A stretch of DNA of 64,000 bases from an uncultured Ignavibacteria bacterium (GCA_937974175.1 CALJIG010000037.1:1-64000), one strand, 5' to 3'. Positions 1-9,383 are shown, counted from the first letter of the stretch. Notes: a model not told the origin generated them from the letters alone. Made by a program: numbers and translations.

Positions 1-340
1 TGCCAGATAGTAGCAAAATAGTAACATTTTGTCTGTTCATTGCTAACTGTTAATTATTAATTGTATTGTACCATTATTGTCATCCCGCTAAAGCGGGACT
101 TCGCTACGCTCAGCATTCCGTTGTGCCAAATAGTAGCAAAATAGTAACATTTTGTCTGTTCATTGCTAACTGTTAATTGTTAACTGAATTGTATTGTACC
201 ATTATTGTCATCCCGCTAAAGCGGGACTTCGCTACGCTCAGCATTCCGTTGTGCCAGATAGTAGCAAAATAGTAACATTTTGTCTGTTCATTGCTAACTG
301 TTAATTGTTAATTGTTAATTGAATTGTAACATTATTGTAA
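1..340. repeat. Three tandem copies of a ~125-bp repeat
   Basis: Copies begin at 1, 124 and 252, each with the start tgcca(g/a)atagtagcaaaat. Copies 1 and 2 run through a cccgctaaagcggg hairpin and the tail tacgctcagcattccgttg. Copy 3 lacks the hairpin and breaks up into repeated taattgtt units. No coding potential is visible. The copies are nearly identical, so the duplication is recent or homogenised. Confidence 0.9.
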
Positions 341-354
341 CATTTTTCTCTTCC

Positions 355-382
355 GTAGAGACGCAAAATTTTGCGTCTCTAC
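355..382. repeat. Perfect 28-bp palindrome
   Basis: gtagagacgcaaaa is followed directly by its exact reverse complement ttttgcgtctctac. It lies inside the repeat island between two copies of a cattattgt(a/c)aca-type linker. It has no long T-run and no upstream gene on either strand to terminate, so a dispersed palindromic repeat is more likely than a terminator. Confidence 0.85.
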
Positions 383-410
383 AAAATAGTAGCATTATTG
401 TCACATTCTG

Positions 411-487
411 AGCCCCGCGATAAATGCGGGATAAACTCCGCTTCAGTCCCGTCTTTCTTGTCCAGCTTTAGCGGGAAGCGGGACTGT
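411..487. repeat. Two GC-rich hairpins of a dispersed repeat
   Basis: cccgc/gcggg pair across seven bases at 414-430, and cagtcccg/cgggactg enclose 444-486. Both resemble the cccgctaaagcggg hairpins at 85-100 and 213-228 and the cccgcgaaggcggg hairpin near 20317, so they belong to one dispersed family. Confidence 0.7.
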
Positions 488-503
488 TTCTATAAAACGC
501 AAA

Positions 504-535
504 AGACCTGACAGGATTAAAAACCTGTCAGGTCT
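504..535. repeat. agacctgacagg inverted repeat, copy 1
   Basis: agacctgacagg (504-515) and cctgtcaggtct (524-535) are perfect inverted arms around an eight-base loop. The same hairpin with the same loop occurs at 20640-20669. Both copies are followed by the 12-mer cctattagtagg (591-602 here), which suggests one compound element. Confidence 0.85.
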
Positions 536-616
536 AAATTTGAACTTCTCTATAATAATAAGAATAATTTAAATGCGCAATATAATCTTCCCTATTAGTA
601 GGGAGAAAAAAAATAT

Positions 617-3478
617 TTAGCTCATCTCCTCTTTCAAATACTTCGCTGTATATCCCACATTCAAAAATTTCTTTATAATATCTTCCGGAGTGCCTTCTGC
701 GATTATCTCTCCGCCGCCGTGGCCGCCTTCAGGTCCTAAGTCAATTATCCAGTCAGCAGATTTTATTACATCGAGATTATGCTCAATCACTATCACAGTA
801 TTTCCTTTGTCAGTCAGTTTGTTTAACACATCAAGCAGCATTCTTATATCTTCAAAGTGAAGTCCTGTAGTGGGTTCATCTAAAATATAAACCGTTCTTC
901 CCGTCTGCACTTTCGATAGCTCCGTTGCAAGCTTTACTCTCTGCGCTTCACCGCCGGATAGCGTTGTTGCCTGCTGGCCAAGCCTTATGTATCCGAGACC
1001 TACATCGAACAAAGTTTTTAATTTTCTTTTTAGCGTCGGGACCTGTTCAAAAAATGATACTGCATCTTCAACTGTCATTTCCAATACATCGGCAATTGAC
1101 TTACCTTTGTATTTCACCTCAAGTGTTTCCTTGCTGTATCTTCTTCCGTTGCAGACATCACACGTTACATAAACATCAGGCAGAAAATTCATTTCAATTT
1201 TTTTCAGTCCGTCGCCTTCACATGCTTCGCATCTTCCGCCGCCGTTCTCCGCTTTTACGTTGAACGAAAATCTTCCGACTTTATATCCGCGTATTTTTGA
1301 ATCAGGCAATGATGCAAATATATCTCTCACGAATGTAAAGAGTCCTGTATATGTTGCGGGATTACTTCTCGGAGTTCTGCCTATAGGCGTCTGGTCAATC
1401 TCTATAATCTTATCTACAATTTTTATAGGCCACTTTTCACCGGGGATTGACATCCCTTCAATTGATTTATATGGCAGTGACGGCTCAGGTGTTTTGTAAA
1501 ATTTCTTTGAGAGCAGTCTGTAAAGCGTTTCATTTATCAGTGAAGATTTTCCCGAACCGCTCACGCCTGTTACACAGATAAATTTACCTAAAGGAATTTT
1601 AAGTGTAACGTTTTTTAAATTATTTCCGGTTGCGCCTTTAAGCGTTATGAAATTTCCTGTACCTTTTCTTCTTTCCTTTGGGACTTCAATTTTCATCTTG
1701 CCCGATAAATACTGTCCCGTAATGGAATTTCCATTCAGACTAAACGGACTGCCGAAAGCAGTTATCTCGCCTCCATGCTCACCTGCCCGCGGGCCTAAGT
1801 CAACAACAAAATCCGATGCTTCAATCATTTCCTTATCATGCTCAACCACTATAACTGAGTTACCTATATCTCTTAATTTTTTTAACGAGTCAATTAACTT
1901 AATATTATCTCTCTGGTGCAGACCGATTGAAGGCTCATCAAGAATATATAATACTCCTGTGAGCTGCGAACCGATTTGTGTAGCAAGACGTATTCTCTGC
2001 GCCTCACCGCCGGATAAAGTTTTTGCGCTTCTGTCCAATGTTAAATATTCAAGCCCGACATTTAATAAAAAATCTAAGCGCGATTTTATTTCTTTTAATA
2101 TCTGCGATGCGACAATCATCTTTCTTTCATCAAGCTTAACTATATCAAAGTATGCTCTTGAATCGGCAATAGACATGATTGTAATATCATGAATATTTTT
2201 GTTATCGATTTTTACCCATAGTGAATCTTCCTTCAATCTTCCGCCGCCGCATGTTTTGCATTTGGAAGTTGTCATAAAGCTTTCAGCCCAGTTGCGGATG
2301 TGCTCAGAGGTAGAATCGTTTGCGAAGTGTTGAATATAATTTATAAGTCCATTGAATTTATGCGAATATGAATTTGTCTTTCCGTTTGAATCGGTATGAA
2401 GATATTTTATTTTATCTTTCGTTCCTGCAAGAAGGCTTGCTTTCAGATCTTTTGAAAGCTTGCTTACAGGAGTATCGAAGTCAGCGCCGTTAAGTTCAAA
2501 CAAACCTTTTACAATTGAAAAAATCCATGTCGGCTTTGGTTTGCCAAGCGGAGCAATACCGCCGGCATTAACTGTTAAATCTTCATCGGGAAATATTTTA
2601 TCTACATCGAGTTCTTTCTTTTCGCCGAGTCCGTAACAATCTGCGCACCATCCGTAAGGCGAGTTAAATGAAAACGAATTAGGAGCAGGTTCAGAAAAAC
2701 TTCGACCTGTTTCAGGGTCAGAAAGTTTTTCATTAAAAAATCTGTCGTTTTTTCCGTCGTTAACAATTACAACTCCTTCACCGTGACGTAAGCCTGTTTC
2801 AAGCGATTCAAAAATTCTTGTCTTCGATTTTTCGTTTACAACAACTCTATCTATTACAATTTCAATATCGTGAATTTTAAATCTTTCAATCTGCATCTTA
2901 GGCACAATATCTTTTATATCGCCGTCGATGCGGACTTTTGTAAATCCTTCTTTAGAAATCTCTTCGAAGAGCTCGCGGTAATGTCCTTTTCTTCCTTTAA
3001 CAACGGGAGCAAGAATGGAAATTTTCGTTCCTTCTTTTAATTCAAAAACTCTTTCTATAATCTGTTCAAGCGACTGGCGTACTACTGCCTTGCCTGTATC
3101 GGGGGAGAACTGCGTTCCGCATCTTGCATAAAGAAGGCGGAGGAAATCATAAATTTCTGTAACGGTACCAACGGTTGAACGCGGATTTTGTGAGATTGTT
3201 TTCTGCTCGATAGAAATAGCAGGAGAAAGCCCTTCGATTTTATCAACATCGGGACGTTCAATTCCGCCGATGAACTGACGAGCATAGGCAGAAAGCGTTT
3301 CCATAAATCTGCGCTGGCCTTCAGCGTAAATGGTATCGAAGGCAAGGGAAGATTTACCAGAACCTGAGAGTCCTGTGAAAACAACAAGGCTATCGCGGGG
3401 AATTTCTAAATCTATATTTTTTAAATTGTGGACGCGCGCGCCCTTTATTATTATTTTATCTAAATGAGACTCTGACAT
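617..3478 (-). CDS. uvrA: UvrA, excinuclease ABC subunit A
   Basis: UvrA is the damage-recognising ABC ATPase of nucleotide excision repair; it loads UvrB onto lesions in the cytoplasm. The 953-residue protein has the usual length. It has a Walker A motif GLSGSGKSS at about 36-44, a second one GVSGSGKSS in the C-terminal half, two signatures LSGGEAQR, and the Cys pairs CKTC, CEAC and CDVC of the later zinc modules. In the first zinc module only one Cys pair (WCADC) remains. The preceding segment, where enterobacterial UvrA has CPxC, reads [10 protein letters not shown] recall a similar loss in Bacteroidota UvrA, so this is probably lineage-typical rather than damage. The gene stands alone: repeats lie downstream and a 439-bp gap upstream. 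The ATG at 3478 fits the family N-terminus. Confidence 0.97.
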   Translation of the reverse strand: MSESHLDKIIIKGARVHNLKNIDLEIPRDSLVVFTGLSGSGKSSLAFDTIYAEGQRRFMETLSAYARQFIGGIERPDVDKIEGLSPAISIEQKTISQNPRSTVGTVTEIYDFLRLLYARCGTQFSPDTGKAVVRQSLEQIIERVFELKEGTKISILAPVVKGRKGHYRELFEEISKEGFTKVRIDGDIKDIVPKMQIERFKIHDIEIVIDRVVVNEKSKTRIFESLETGLRHGEGVVIVNDGKNDRFFNEKLSDPETGRSFSEPAPNSFSFNSPYGWCADCYGLGEKKELDVDKIFPDEDLTVNAGGIAPLGKPKPTWIFSIVKGLFELNGADFDTPVSKLSKDLKASLLAGTKDKIKYLHTDSNGKTNSYSHKFNGLINYIQHFANDSTSEHIRNWAESFMTTSKCKTCGGGRLKEDSLWVKIDNKNIHDITIMSIADSRAYFDIVKLDERKMIVASQILKEIKSRLDFLLNVGLEYLTLDRSAKTLSGGEAQRIRLATQIGSQLTGVLYILDEPSIGLHQRDNIKLIDSLKKLRDIGNSVIVVEHDKEMIEASDFVVDLGPRAGEHGGEITAFGSPFSLNGNSITGQYLSGKMKIEVPKERRKGTGNFITLKGATGNNLKNVTLKIPLGKFICVTGVSGSGKSSLINETLYRLLSKKFYKTPEPSLPYKSIEGMSIPGEKWPIKIVDKIIEIDQTPIGRTPRSNPATYTGLFTFVRDIFASLPDSKIRGYKVGRFSFNVKAENGGGRCEACEGDGLKKIEMNFLPDVYVTCDVCNGRRYSKETLEVKYKGKSIADVLEMTVEDAVSFFEQVPTLKRKLKTLFDVGLGYIRLGQQATTLSGGEAQRVKLATELSKVQTGRTVYILDEPTTGLHFEDIRMLLDVLNKLTDKGNTVIVIEHNLDVIKSADWIIDLGPEGGHGGGEIIAEGTPEDIIKKFLNVGYTAKYLKEEMS

Positions 3479-3917
3479 TAATTATAGGTATAAGAACTAA
3501 TCAAAATGGTGAACATCAAAAATACACTTAATTTATTAAGGTTACAATTGCAAAATAGATACTTCTATTACTTTGGGATTATTTTTAAATAACACAGATT
3601 CATATGATTTTTATGATAACGCAGATGAAAAAATAACTAACCAGTGAAATCATAGATATCATATTCATCTGTATTCAAACTGAAAACAGCGTCTGGATTA
3701 TATTAATTCAATATTGAATTTGAGTTATGTTAATAACAACTATTTACCTTGTTTTTAAAGCACTTCATAAGTAATTTTAGGTACAATGGTTAAAAGAATT
3801 ACATATTTCATAACCTGTTAAAATTTTAGAAAAGTGTCCGCCCGAAAAGCGACACTTTTTTTTTGCTCCTTTTATTATTTATAATTAATCTGAATAAGTT
3901 ATCATCTCTTCGTTTTA
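3479..3917. other. 439-bp intergenic region with orphan terminator
   Basis: No ORF longer than about 20 codons looks real here. The left part must hold the leftward uvrA promoter. The right end holds a strong hairpin/T-tract terminator (3831-3864) that points right although no gene precedes it on the plus strand. Between about 3590 and 3700 there are weak direct and inverted matches (cagattcatatgattt, gcagatgaaa, catctgtattc) that look like a decayed copy of a palindromic repeat. Confidence 0.5.
3831..3864 (+). terminator. Rho-independent terminator without an obvious gene
   Basis: aaagtgtc (3831-3838) pairs with gacacttt (3851-3858). The stem extends inward through cgc/gcg with one bulge and is followed by a run of nine T. 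It would end a rightward transcript starting inside 3479-3830, or act as a leader attenuator for the operon that begins at 3918. The T-rich reverse side (ttttctaaaattttaaca on the minus strand) makes some bidirectional activity possible. Confidence 0.65.
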
Positions 3918-4529
3918 ATGAAAAAAGAAATTGATTCAAGAAACTATGTAAAAAAGTTTTTCAGAGCAGAAGAAATAAAAGAAGCAAAGATTTCCGGATA
4001 CAAATACGAAACGACAAATAAAATTTCCGTAAAAATTCCCCAGAAATTCCTTGAGAAACTTGCATTCGAAATGGCAAATGCGGGCGCGGGAGTTATTGGC
4101 AATTACGAACTATGTTCTTTCAGAATAAACGGAACAGGTACTTTCAGACCGGCATCTAAAGCAAAACCTTTTTCGGGTAATAAAAATAAGATTAATTTTG
4201 TTGAGGAAGTAAAGCTTGAAATGCGATGCTCCGATGATAAATTAGATACCGTGATCGATGCAATTTATAAATTTCACCCGTATGAGGAACCTGACTATGA
4301 TATTACGCAGATAAAATTCAGAAGTAAAAAACCGGAATCGATGCTTATCACTCTGAAAAAATCAATTACCGCTGAAGACTTATTCAAAAGAATTAATAAG
4401 AATATAAAAAGTTTCGATAACAAGAAAAAAGTTTTAACTTTGCTTGTCACCACAGGCAGTGAACCACAGAACTTAAAAGCAGATGCAGTAATATCTGCGG
4501 GTGAGTTTATAAAACTAAAATTAAAATAA
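3918..4529 (+). CDS. Truncated NIF3/YqfO-like protein (insert domain only)
   Basis: Residues about 37-135 match the PII/CutA-like insert of YqfO-type NIF3 (DUF34) proteins. The block NAGAGVIGNY is followed by GTGTFRP, VEEVKLE and HPYEEPDYDI. The tail to residue 203 resembles the start of the second NIF3 half and ends at ADAVISAGEF, where full-length proteins continue into metal-binding histidines. The N-terminal metal-binding half is absent and replaced by about 36 unfamiliar residues. With both metal-ligand halves missing, a dinuclear-metal enzyme activity is not expected; a PII-like binding or assembly role is inference. It sits 11 bp upstream of the zinc-ribbon gene, the position NIF3 occupies in many bacteria, so it looks like an in-place reduced NIF3. 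Confidence 0.75.
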   Translation: MKKEIDSRNYVKKFFRAEEIKEAKISGYKYETTNKISVKIPQKFLEKLAFEMANAGAGVIGNYELCSFRINGTGTFRPASKAKPFSGNKNKINFVEEVKLEMRCSDDKLDTVIDAIYKFHPYEEPDYDITQIKFRSKKPESMLITLKKSITAEDLFKRINKNIKSFDNKKKVLTLLVTTGSEPQNLKADAVISAGEFIKLKLK

Positions 4530-4540
4530 TAAAACATATC

Positions 4541-5398
4541 ATGTCAGATTTAGTAAACAAAAACGAGATGAACGAAGACGGCGGATTGAACGACAAAGCT
4601 TCCGCAGATACAACTCCATCGGTAATACTTGAATACTTCGAAGAAGATTCGGATACAAAGAAACCTAAAGTGACAGAAAAGCTGATGACCTTCTACAAGC
4701 TTTCAAAGATCGATAAAGAGCTTTTTGAAATCGAAGAAGAGAAAGGCGATCTTCCGGATGTTATTAAAAATCTGAAGGAAAAAATTGCTTCAATTGAAAA
4801 GGAAGTTTCTGACAGACAGAAACGTGTCATCGATTTAAACACCACCAAAGATAAACTCACCGCAAGCAACAAGAAAACCGAAGATAGAATTACAAAGTAC
4901 GAAGAGCAGAAGTTCTCTGCAAAGAATAACAAAGATTACGATGACATAATGAAAACCATCGATGCCGGACTTGAGGAAATGGAAGGCTTCGAAAAAAAGA
5001 TGAAAGATATCACCAATGAAATTAAAAATGAAGTAGATGCAACAAACGAACTGACTGCACGAGTTGAAGGACTCAAAACAGACTTAACGGAAAAAGAAGA
5101 AGTTTTACAGGAGCTTGATGAGAATTATAAATCCGAAGAAGATGAAATGAAAAAAGATTACAATGTTCTTCTGAAAAATCTGAACGCTGAAGATAAGGCA
5201 TTGTACACAAGATTAAAAAAGATGTTCAAGGGCGAAGTGATTGCTATCGTAAGAAAAGGTAACTGCACAGGATGTTATAATTCAATACCTCCGCAAAAAG
5301 TTATTGAAATTGCTACAGCAGAAAAAGTATACACATGCGAATCATGCGGAAGAATTTTAATCTCTGAAGAAGTTCTTAAAAGCAACATCGACGCTTAA
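4541..5398 (+). CDS. Coiled-coil C4 zinc-ribbon protein (zf-RING_7 type)
   Basis: The 285-residue protein has an acidic, low-complexity N-terminus. A long charged coiled coil (about 45-230) follows, then a C-terminal zinc ribbon made of CTGC and CESC about 20 residues apart. This matches the widespread YbgI/NIF3-linked family with a helical hairpin and a C4 ribbon, often called a putative nucleic-acid-binding protein; its biochemical role is not established. It is the middle gene of a three-gene operon (NIF3-like, zinc ribbon, RNase H-like) with gaps of 11 and 23 bp. A soluble cytoplasmic location is expected because no signal peptide or membrane segment is visible. Confidence 0.85.
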   Translation: MSDLVNKNEMNEDGGLNDKASADTTPSVILEYFEEDSDTKKPKVTEKLMTFYKLSKIDKELFEIEEEKGDLPDVIKNLKEKIASIEKEVSDRQKRVIDLNTTKDKLTASNKKTEDRITKYEEQKFSAKNNKDYDDIMKTIDAGLEEMEGFEKKMKDITNEIKNEVDATNELTARVEGLKTDLTEKEEVLQELDENYKSEEDEMKKDYNVLLKNLNAEDKALYTRLKKMFKGEVIAIVRKGNCTGCYNSIPPQKVIEIATAEKVYTCESCGRILISEEVLKSNIDA

Positions 5399-5421
5399 TC
5401 ATTTTTATTAATAATTAAGCA

Positions 5422-5856
5422 TTGGTGAAAAAAATAAAAGTTTACACAGACGCTACAGCGAAAGGCAATCCGGGACCTTCGGGTCTCGGAATTGTTATCA
5501 AAGACGAATCCGACGAAATCCTCCTCACACATAAACAATACATCGGCAAAGCAACAAACAACCAGGGCGAATACACTGCACTGCTTGAATCACTCAAACT
5601 TCTTAAGAATTTAAAAACAGATTACGAATTCGTAGAATTTTATTCCGATAGTTTACTGATGGTAAGCCAGTTAACAGGGAAATATAAAATTAAGGATAAA
5701 TATCTGATGAGAAATGCGATGAACTTCTGGGATGGGATAAACAAGCTTGGGAAAAAATATTCAATCACATACATTCCGCGCGAGCAGAATGCAATCGCCG
5801 ATAAGCTTGCTAACGAAGCAACACGCGAAGGCATGCTTGCTGAAGCACAAAAATAA
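5422..5856 (+). CDS. RNase HI-like protein
   Basis: The 144-residue RNase H fold has the expected acidic residues: D10 (YTDATAKGNPGPSG), E50 (NNQGEYTALL), D76 (FYSDSLL) and D127 (NAIADKLANEA). It should cleave RNA in RNA-DNA hybrids. The active-site His seen in E. coli RNase HI is replaced by PREQN, as in the RVT_3/YpdQ-like branch. The start is TTG at 5422 or the adjacent GTG at 5425. The gene ends two bases before the 3' boundary of rnpB on the other strand, so the two are tightly convergent. An RNase H-like gene beside the zinc-ribbon gene and rnpB recalls gene orders known in other phyla. Confidence 0.85.
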   Translation: MVKKIKVYTDATAKGNPGPSGLGIVIKDESDEILLTHKQYIGKATNNQGEYTALLESLKLLKNLKTDYEFVEFYSDSLLMVSQLTGKYKIKDKYLMRNAMNFWDGINKLGKKYSITYIPREQNAIADKLANEATREGMLAEAQK

Positions 5857-5857
5857 A

Positions 5858-6250
5858 TCTCCCCTATTTAATAAGCCGGATTTTGTAAACGCACACTGGC
5901 GAATGACAATCATTTATCTTAATTAGAACGTTACCGTAATAATTTTTTGCAGCCTACCCCGGAAGCAATTTAAACGAGCGCTGTTTATGCTTCCTATACT
6001 TGGCCTTGCTCCGGATGAGTTTGTCAATCCGGCAATTGCCCGCCGGATGGCAGCTCTTACCCTGCCGTTTCACCCTTACCTTGAGATAAACTCAGGGCGG
6101 TTTTCTTTTCTGTAACACTCCCTGTAAAAAATACTTGCGTAAATTTTACCCCGGACTTTCTCCGGGCATCCGCGCTCTCATGGAGTCCGGACTTTCCTCA
6201 CTTCTCTTCAAGAATGAAAGGTATGCGCGATTGTCTAAAATAGAGGAGAA
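5858..6250 (-). ncRNA. rnpB: RNase P RNA, bacterial A-type
   Basis: This is the catalytic RNA of RNase P, which trims 5' leaders from pre-tRNAs. Read on the minus strand it has the hallmark gaggaaagtccgg (complement of 6187-6199), then the region agggtgaaacggcaggg followed by gtaagagctgcc. Further on come ggagcaaggccaa and ggtaggctgc, and the 3' signature acaaaatccggctta (complement of 5872-5886). The ends were placed from helix P1, where tctcctctatttta at the 5' end pairs with ttaaataggggaga at the 3' end. P2 is agacaatc pairing with gattgtc. The length is about 393 nt, normal for the class. Exact ends are uncertain by a few bases. Confidence 0.95.
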
Positions 6251-6370
6251 AAATTTTCGAAAAATTAAAAGAACGATATAAAAAAATAAATTACTTTTCT
6301 TTTTAAGATAATTATATACTTGATAGACCAAATTTTGTAATTATGAACTTGATACACCCATAGTCTAATT

Positions 6371-6462
6371 CCTCCCTTGAGGGAGGTGGCGAGCGAAGCG
6401 AGACGGTGGGTGTTCTTTCAAACACCCCTCCCGACCTACGGTCGGACTCCCCTCAAGGGGAG
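6371..6462. repeat. Inverted pair of a dispersed ~45-bp palindromic repeat
   Basis: A left half starting cctcccttgagggaggtggc and a right half ending cggactcccctcaagggg are imperfect reverse complements of each other. Each half carries its own internal hairpin (gcgagcgaagcgagac; gacctacggtc). The same two halves occur in reversed order at 20466-20508 and 20552-20597. The element fills most of the gap between rnpB and nadA and encodes nothing. Confidence 0.85.
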
Positions 6463-6525
6463 AATTGTTATGGGTCTGTCAAATATATATAGTCGCCCTT
6501 GTTACTTTCTACCTGTTACTTATTA

Positions 6526-7518
6526 CTATTTGCTCATTTCAAGCATACGCTTTAACGGCGTTAACGCTTTCCTCATTAAATCATCACTCATAGTTATCTC
6601 AGGCTTTTTATCCTTCATGCAGAAATATAATTTTTCAAGTGTGTTCAGTTTCATATAGGGACACTCGTTGCAGTTGCAGCTGTTTTCAGGCGGAGCAGGA
6701 ATATATTTTTTACCCGGTGCTTTTAATTCCATCTGATGAATTATTCCCGGCTCTGTCGCCACAATAAATTCATTCGCGCTATCCGTTATTACGAAGTTTA
6801 GCAATGCGCTTGTTGAACCGATGAAATCTGCATGCTTTAATATTGTATCTTCACATTCAGGATGAGCAATTATTTTAGCATTCGGATTTTCAAATTTCAG
6901 TTTTACAATTTTTCTGTCGCTGAAAGTTTCGTGTACTATACATGCTCCCTGCCATAGCTTCATTTCGCGTCCCGTCTGCTTCATAATGTATCGTCCGAGA
7001 TTTCTATCCGGAGCGAAGATTATTCCCTGCTCTTTCGGAATCTGCTCTACAATTTTTACTGCATTAGACGAAGTGCATATTATATCTGATATTGCTTTCA
7101 CTTCAGCGGAACAATTTATATATGAAATTAAAATATGGTCGGGATATTTATCTTTGAATTTCTGCAATAGCGGTGCAGGGCATCCTTCAGCAAGCGAGCA
7201 GCCTGCATTTAAATCAGGAAGCAGAACAAGTTTGTTCGGATTTAAAATCTTTGCAGTCTCTGCCATGAAATGCACTCCTGCAAATACAATCACATCTGCA
7301 TCTGTTTTTTCCGCTGCCTGTGCGAGCTGGAGGCTATCGCCTATGTAATCAGCCAGGTCCTGTATATCGTCGTCCTGATAATAGTGCGCAAGGATGACTG
7401 CATTCATTTTTTTCTTCAGCGCTTTTATCTCGGCGACTAAATCAAGATTCAAATCTATAGGTGAAATACCTTCGACATTCAGTTCTGTTTGCAGTTTATT
7501 TTCTTTTGTTTCTATCAT
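6526..7518 (-). CDS. nadA: Quinolinate synthase NadA
   Basis: NadA condenses iminoaspartate with dihydroxyacetone phosphate to quinolinate in de novo NAD synthesis and needs a [4Fe-4S] cluster. The 330-residue protein shows [21 protein letters not shown] near 43-63 and Cys residues in the three expected ligand regions: C107 ([11 protein letters not shown]), C193 (WQGACIVHE) and C286 ([13 protein letters not shown]). It also has the HPECE block at about 219-223. No nadB or nadC lies nearby. The ATG at 7518 gives an N-terminus slightly longer than average but no better start is visible. Downstream is a palindromic repeat. Confidence 0.96.
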   Translation of the reverse strand: MIETKENKLQTELNVEGISPIDLNLDLVAEIKALKKKMNAVILAHYYQDDDIQDLADYIGDSLQLAQAAEKTDADVIVFAGVHFMAETAKILNPNKLVLLPDLNAGCSLAEGCPAPLLQKFKDKYPDHILISYINCSAEVKAISDIICTSSNAVKIVEQIPKEQGIIFAPDRNLGRYIMKQTGREMKLWQGACIVHETFSDRKIVKLKFENPNAKIIAHPECEDTILKHADFIGSTSALLNFVITDSANEFIVATEPGIIHQMELKAPGKKYIPAPPENSCNCNECPYMKLNTLEKLYFCMKDKKPEITMSDDLMRKALTPLKRMLEMSK

Positions 7519-7558
7519 GGTTACAATTTAGAAAGAATAATTTTTATTTATAATACAT

Positions 7559-9271
7559 TTAAACTGCTTTTTTAAAAATTAAATCGTTTATCGGTTCAAA
7601 TAACTGCGGTCTGTTTTCTCTAAGCCATTTTTCAAGTTTGCGGACTTCATCTGTGAACATTTTTAAATTCAAAAGTTTTGATGCAAATTCGATTTTAGCA
7701 TATTCCTCAATCACATTAAAAGTTGTACTTTTTAAAGAAACTAACACTTCATCAAAATCTTTTGCATACTTAAGATACGTTTCCTTTTTATCTTTATACT
7801 TACTTTCATTCAGCAGAGTCACAAGAAATTTTATATTGAGATAATTATGCCTTGGCAGACTGACCTTTGTAGATTTTAAAAGCCTGTTTACTTTGTTTAA
7901 AAAATATAAAATCGTTTCATAATCCGAATCCTTACCTTTCCAGTACTCAACAACTATTCTGAATAAATAGTTAAAGAGCATACGGCTGGAATTATATATC
8001 TTATAATTTCTTCGCGTATAATCTATTATCTGTTCGGAAACTTCACTCAAAACTTTTGCATCCGGTTCCACTGAATAATGTTCAACACCTTTTTCATTTT
8101 CAATTTTCCACCTGTACAAATTCCATCTCTGCCATTCGGCATTCTGCCAGAACTTTCTTTCAAATGCTTCATATTTTTTTCCTCTTAATGCTAATGAACG
8201 GACATATTCTTTTTCATAAAATCTTATTTCATCTTCTTTATCTAAAAATGAAGTTATTAGTATTAATTTAAAATTAACCGTTTGAACACATTCAAAGCTG
8301 CTTTCAGAATTTAGTCTCTTATGTAAATTTATACACGATGCATAATATTTTTTAGCAGCGCTTTTATCTCTGTTAAAATCGAGTTCGATATTCAGAACTT
8401 CAAATAAAGAGAACATATCTTCATTCTTTATAATTTTGGAAAACCGCTGTCCTTTCCTAATTATTTTTGCTGCATTATCATATTCACCAAGGAGGCGGTA
8501 TATACGCGCCAGGTGTATCAGATTTCTTATTACAAGCAGATAATCTTTTGCTTTTTCAGAGTGAAGGAGTGACTTCAGTTTGTATTGCAAAGACATCTGA
8601 AGATATTTATTGTTCCCCTGTTTGAAAAGAAATAGTTGTGATTTTGCTACATAATATCGAGATATAATTTTGTCGGCATGGTTCTTATTTTTCAAACCAT
8701 TAACTTTCTTTTTTATTCTTTCAAGTTCAGAATATATTATTTTAAATTTTTTGACATTTTTGTTATAAAAATAAAATTGTGATATTATATAATAGAGCTC
8801 AGATAACGTTTCTATTAAATCAGATTTTTTATTTCTATCGTTTTCCGATTTTAGTTCAATTGATATTATCTTTATTAATCTGAAGCACATAGGAATAACT
8901 TCCCTGTAGCATCCCTTTTCCTCCAGCCCTTTAATTATCTCCAATGACTTTTTAACAGGCATTTTATTAACGTCAGCATTTGATTTAAAGCTAAAATATT
9001 CTTCCCTCATGCTTTTTAGCAATCTGCTTTTCATACAGGCAAGCATTGCTTTGGAGACTTTCAATTCTTTACAAATTTTCCCTTCATCCCATTTCTTAAA
9101 ATTATCTTTTTCTATAATTCTCTGAATAACAGATAAGAGTTTATAGTTTTTTTGCTCTGAACCGTTTTTGCGGAAATACAATCTATTGAGAAACCTTTGC
9201 CTTATTTCCGAAGGAATGCAGCTAAATTCCAGCAAATAATCACTCTGTTTCTTCGATAAAATTCTATTCAT
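7559..9271 (-). CDS. Unrecognised helical-repeat protein with possible HTH
   Basis: The 570-residue protein is almost entirely helical and Lys-rich, with TPR-like spacing of aromatic and small residues (for example YDNAAKIIRKGQRFS). There is no signal peptide or membrane segment. Residues about 60-95 (WDEGKICKELKVSKAMLACM, then KSRLLKSMRE) read like a short helix-turn-helix. The same region also resembles the N-terminal segment of the helical proteins at 56952 and 61713, so a distant relation is possible. It lies 41 bp upstream of nadA on the same strand, but a functional link is not evident. The AT content seems higher than in nadA. Function unknown; a cytoplasmic regulator or scaffold is a guess. 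Confidence 0.6.
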   Translation of the reverse strand: MNRILSKKQSDYLLEFSCIPSEIRQRFLNRLYFRKNGSEQKNYKLLSVIQRIIEKDNFKKWDEGKICKELKVSKAMLACMKSRLLKSMREEYFSFKSNADVNKMPVKKSLEIIKGLEEKGCYREVIPMCFRLIKIISIELKSENDRNKKSDLIETLSELYYIISQFYFYNKNVKKFKIIYSELERIKKKVNGLKNKNHADKIISRYYVAKSQLFLFKQGNNKYLQMSLQYKLKSLLHSEKAKDYLLVIRNLIHLARIYRLLGEYDNAAKIIRKGQRFSKIIKNEDMFSLFEVLNIELDFNRDKSAAKKYYASCINLHKRLNSESSFECVQTVNFKLILITSFLDKEDEIRFYEKEYVRSLALRGKKYEAFERKFWQNAEWQRWNLYRWKIENEKGVEHYSVEPDAKVLSEVSEQIIDYTRRNYKIYNSSRMLFNYLFRIVVEYWKGKDSDYETILYFLNKVNRLLKSTKVSLPRHNYLNIKFLVTLLNESKYKDKKETYLKYAKDFDEVLVSLKSTTFNVIEEYAKIEFASKLLNLKMFTDEVRKLEKWLRENRPQLFEPINDLIFKKAV

Positions 9272-9383
9272 ATATAATTAATATAACAGTATTTAATAGA
9301 ATATTAAGCAATAAAATACCAAATATTCTGTTTTAAAATACAATGAACAGGTATAATTTGCAAGTGTAAATTAAATTACAATA

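Noticed and set aside
355..382. Perfect palindrome as a terminator of uvrA
   Set aside because: It lies more than 230 bp beyond the uvrA stop, has no T-run and sits among dispersed repeats.
925..2192. Several plus-strand ORFs of 61-181 codons
   Set aside because: They are antisense to uvrA, which has full family motifs.
6146..6331. 61-codon minus-strand ORF
   Set aside because: It overlaps the 5' half of rnpB; the RNA structure explains the sequence.
6377..6658. 93-codon plus-strand ORF
   Set aside because: It runs through a palindromic repeat into the antisense of nadA; no protein-like composition or start signal.
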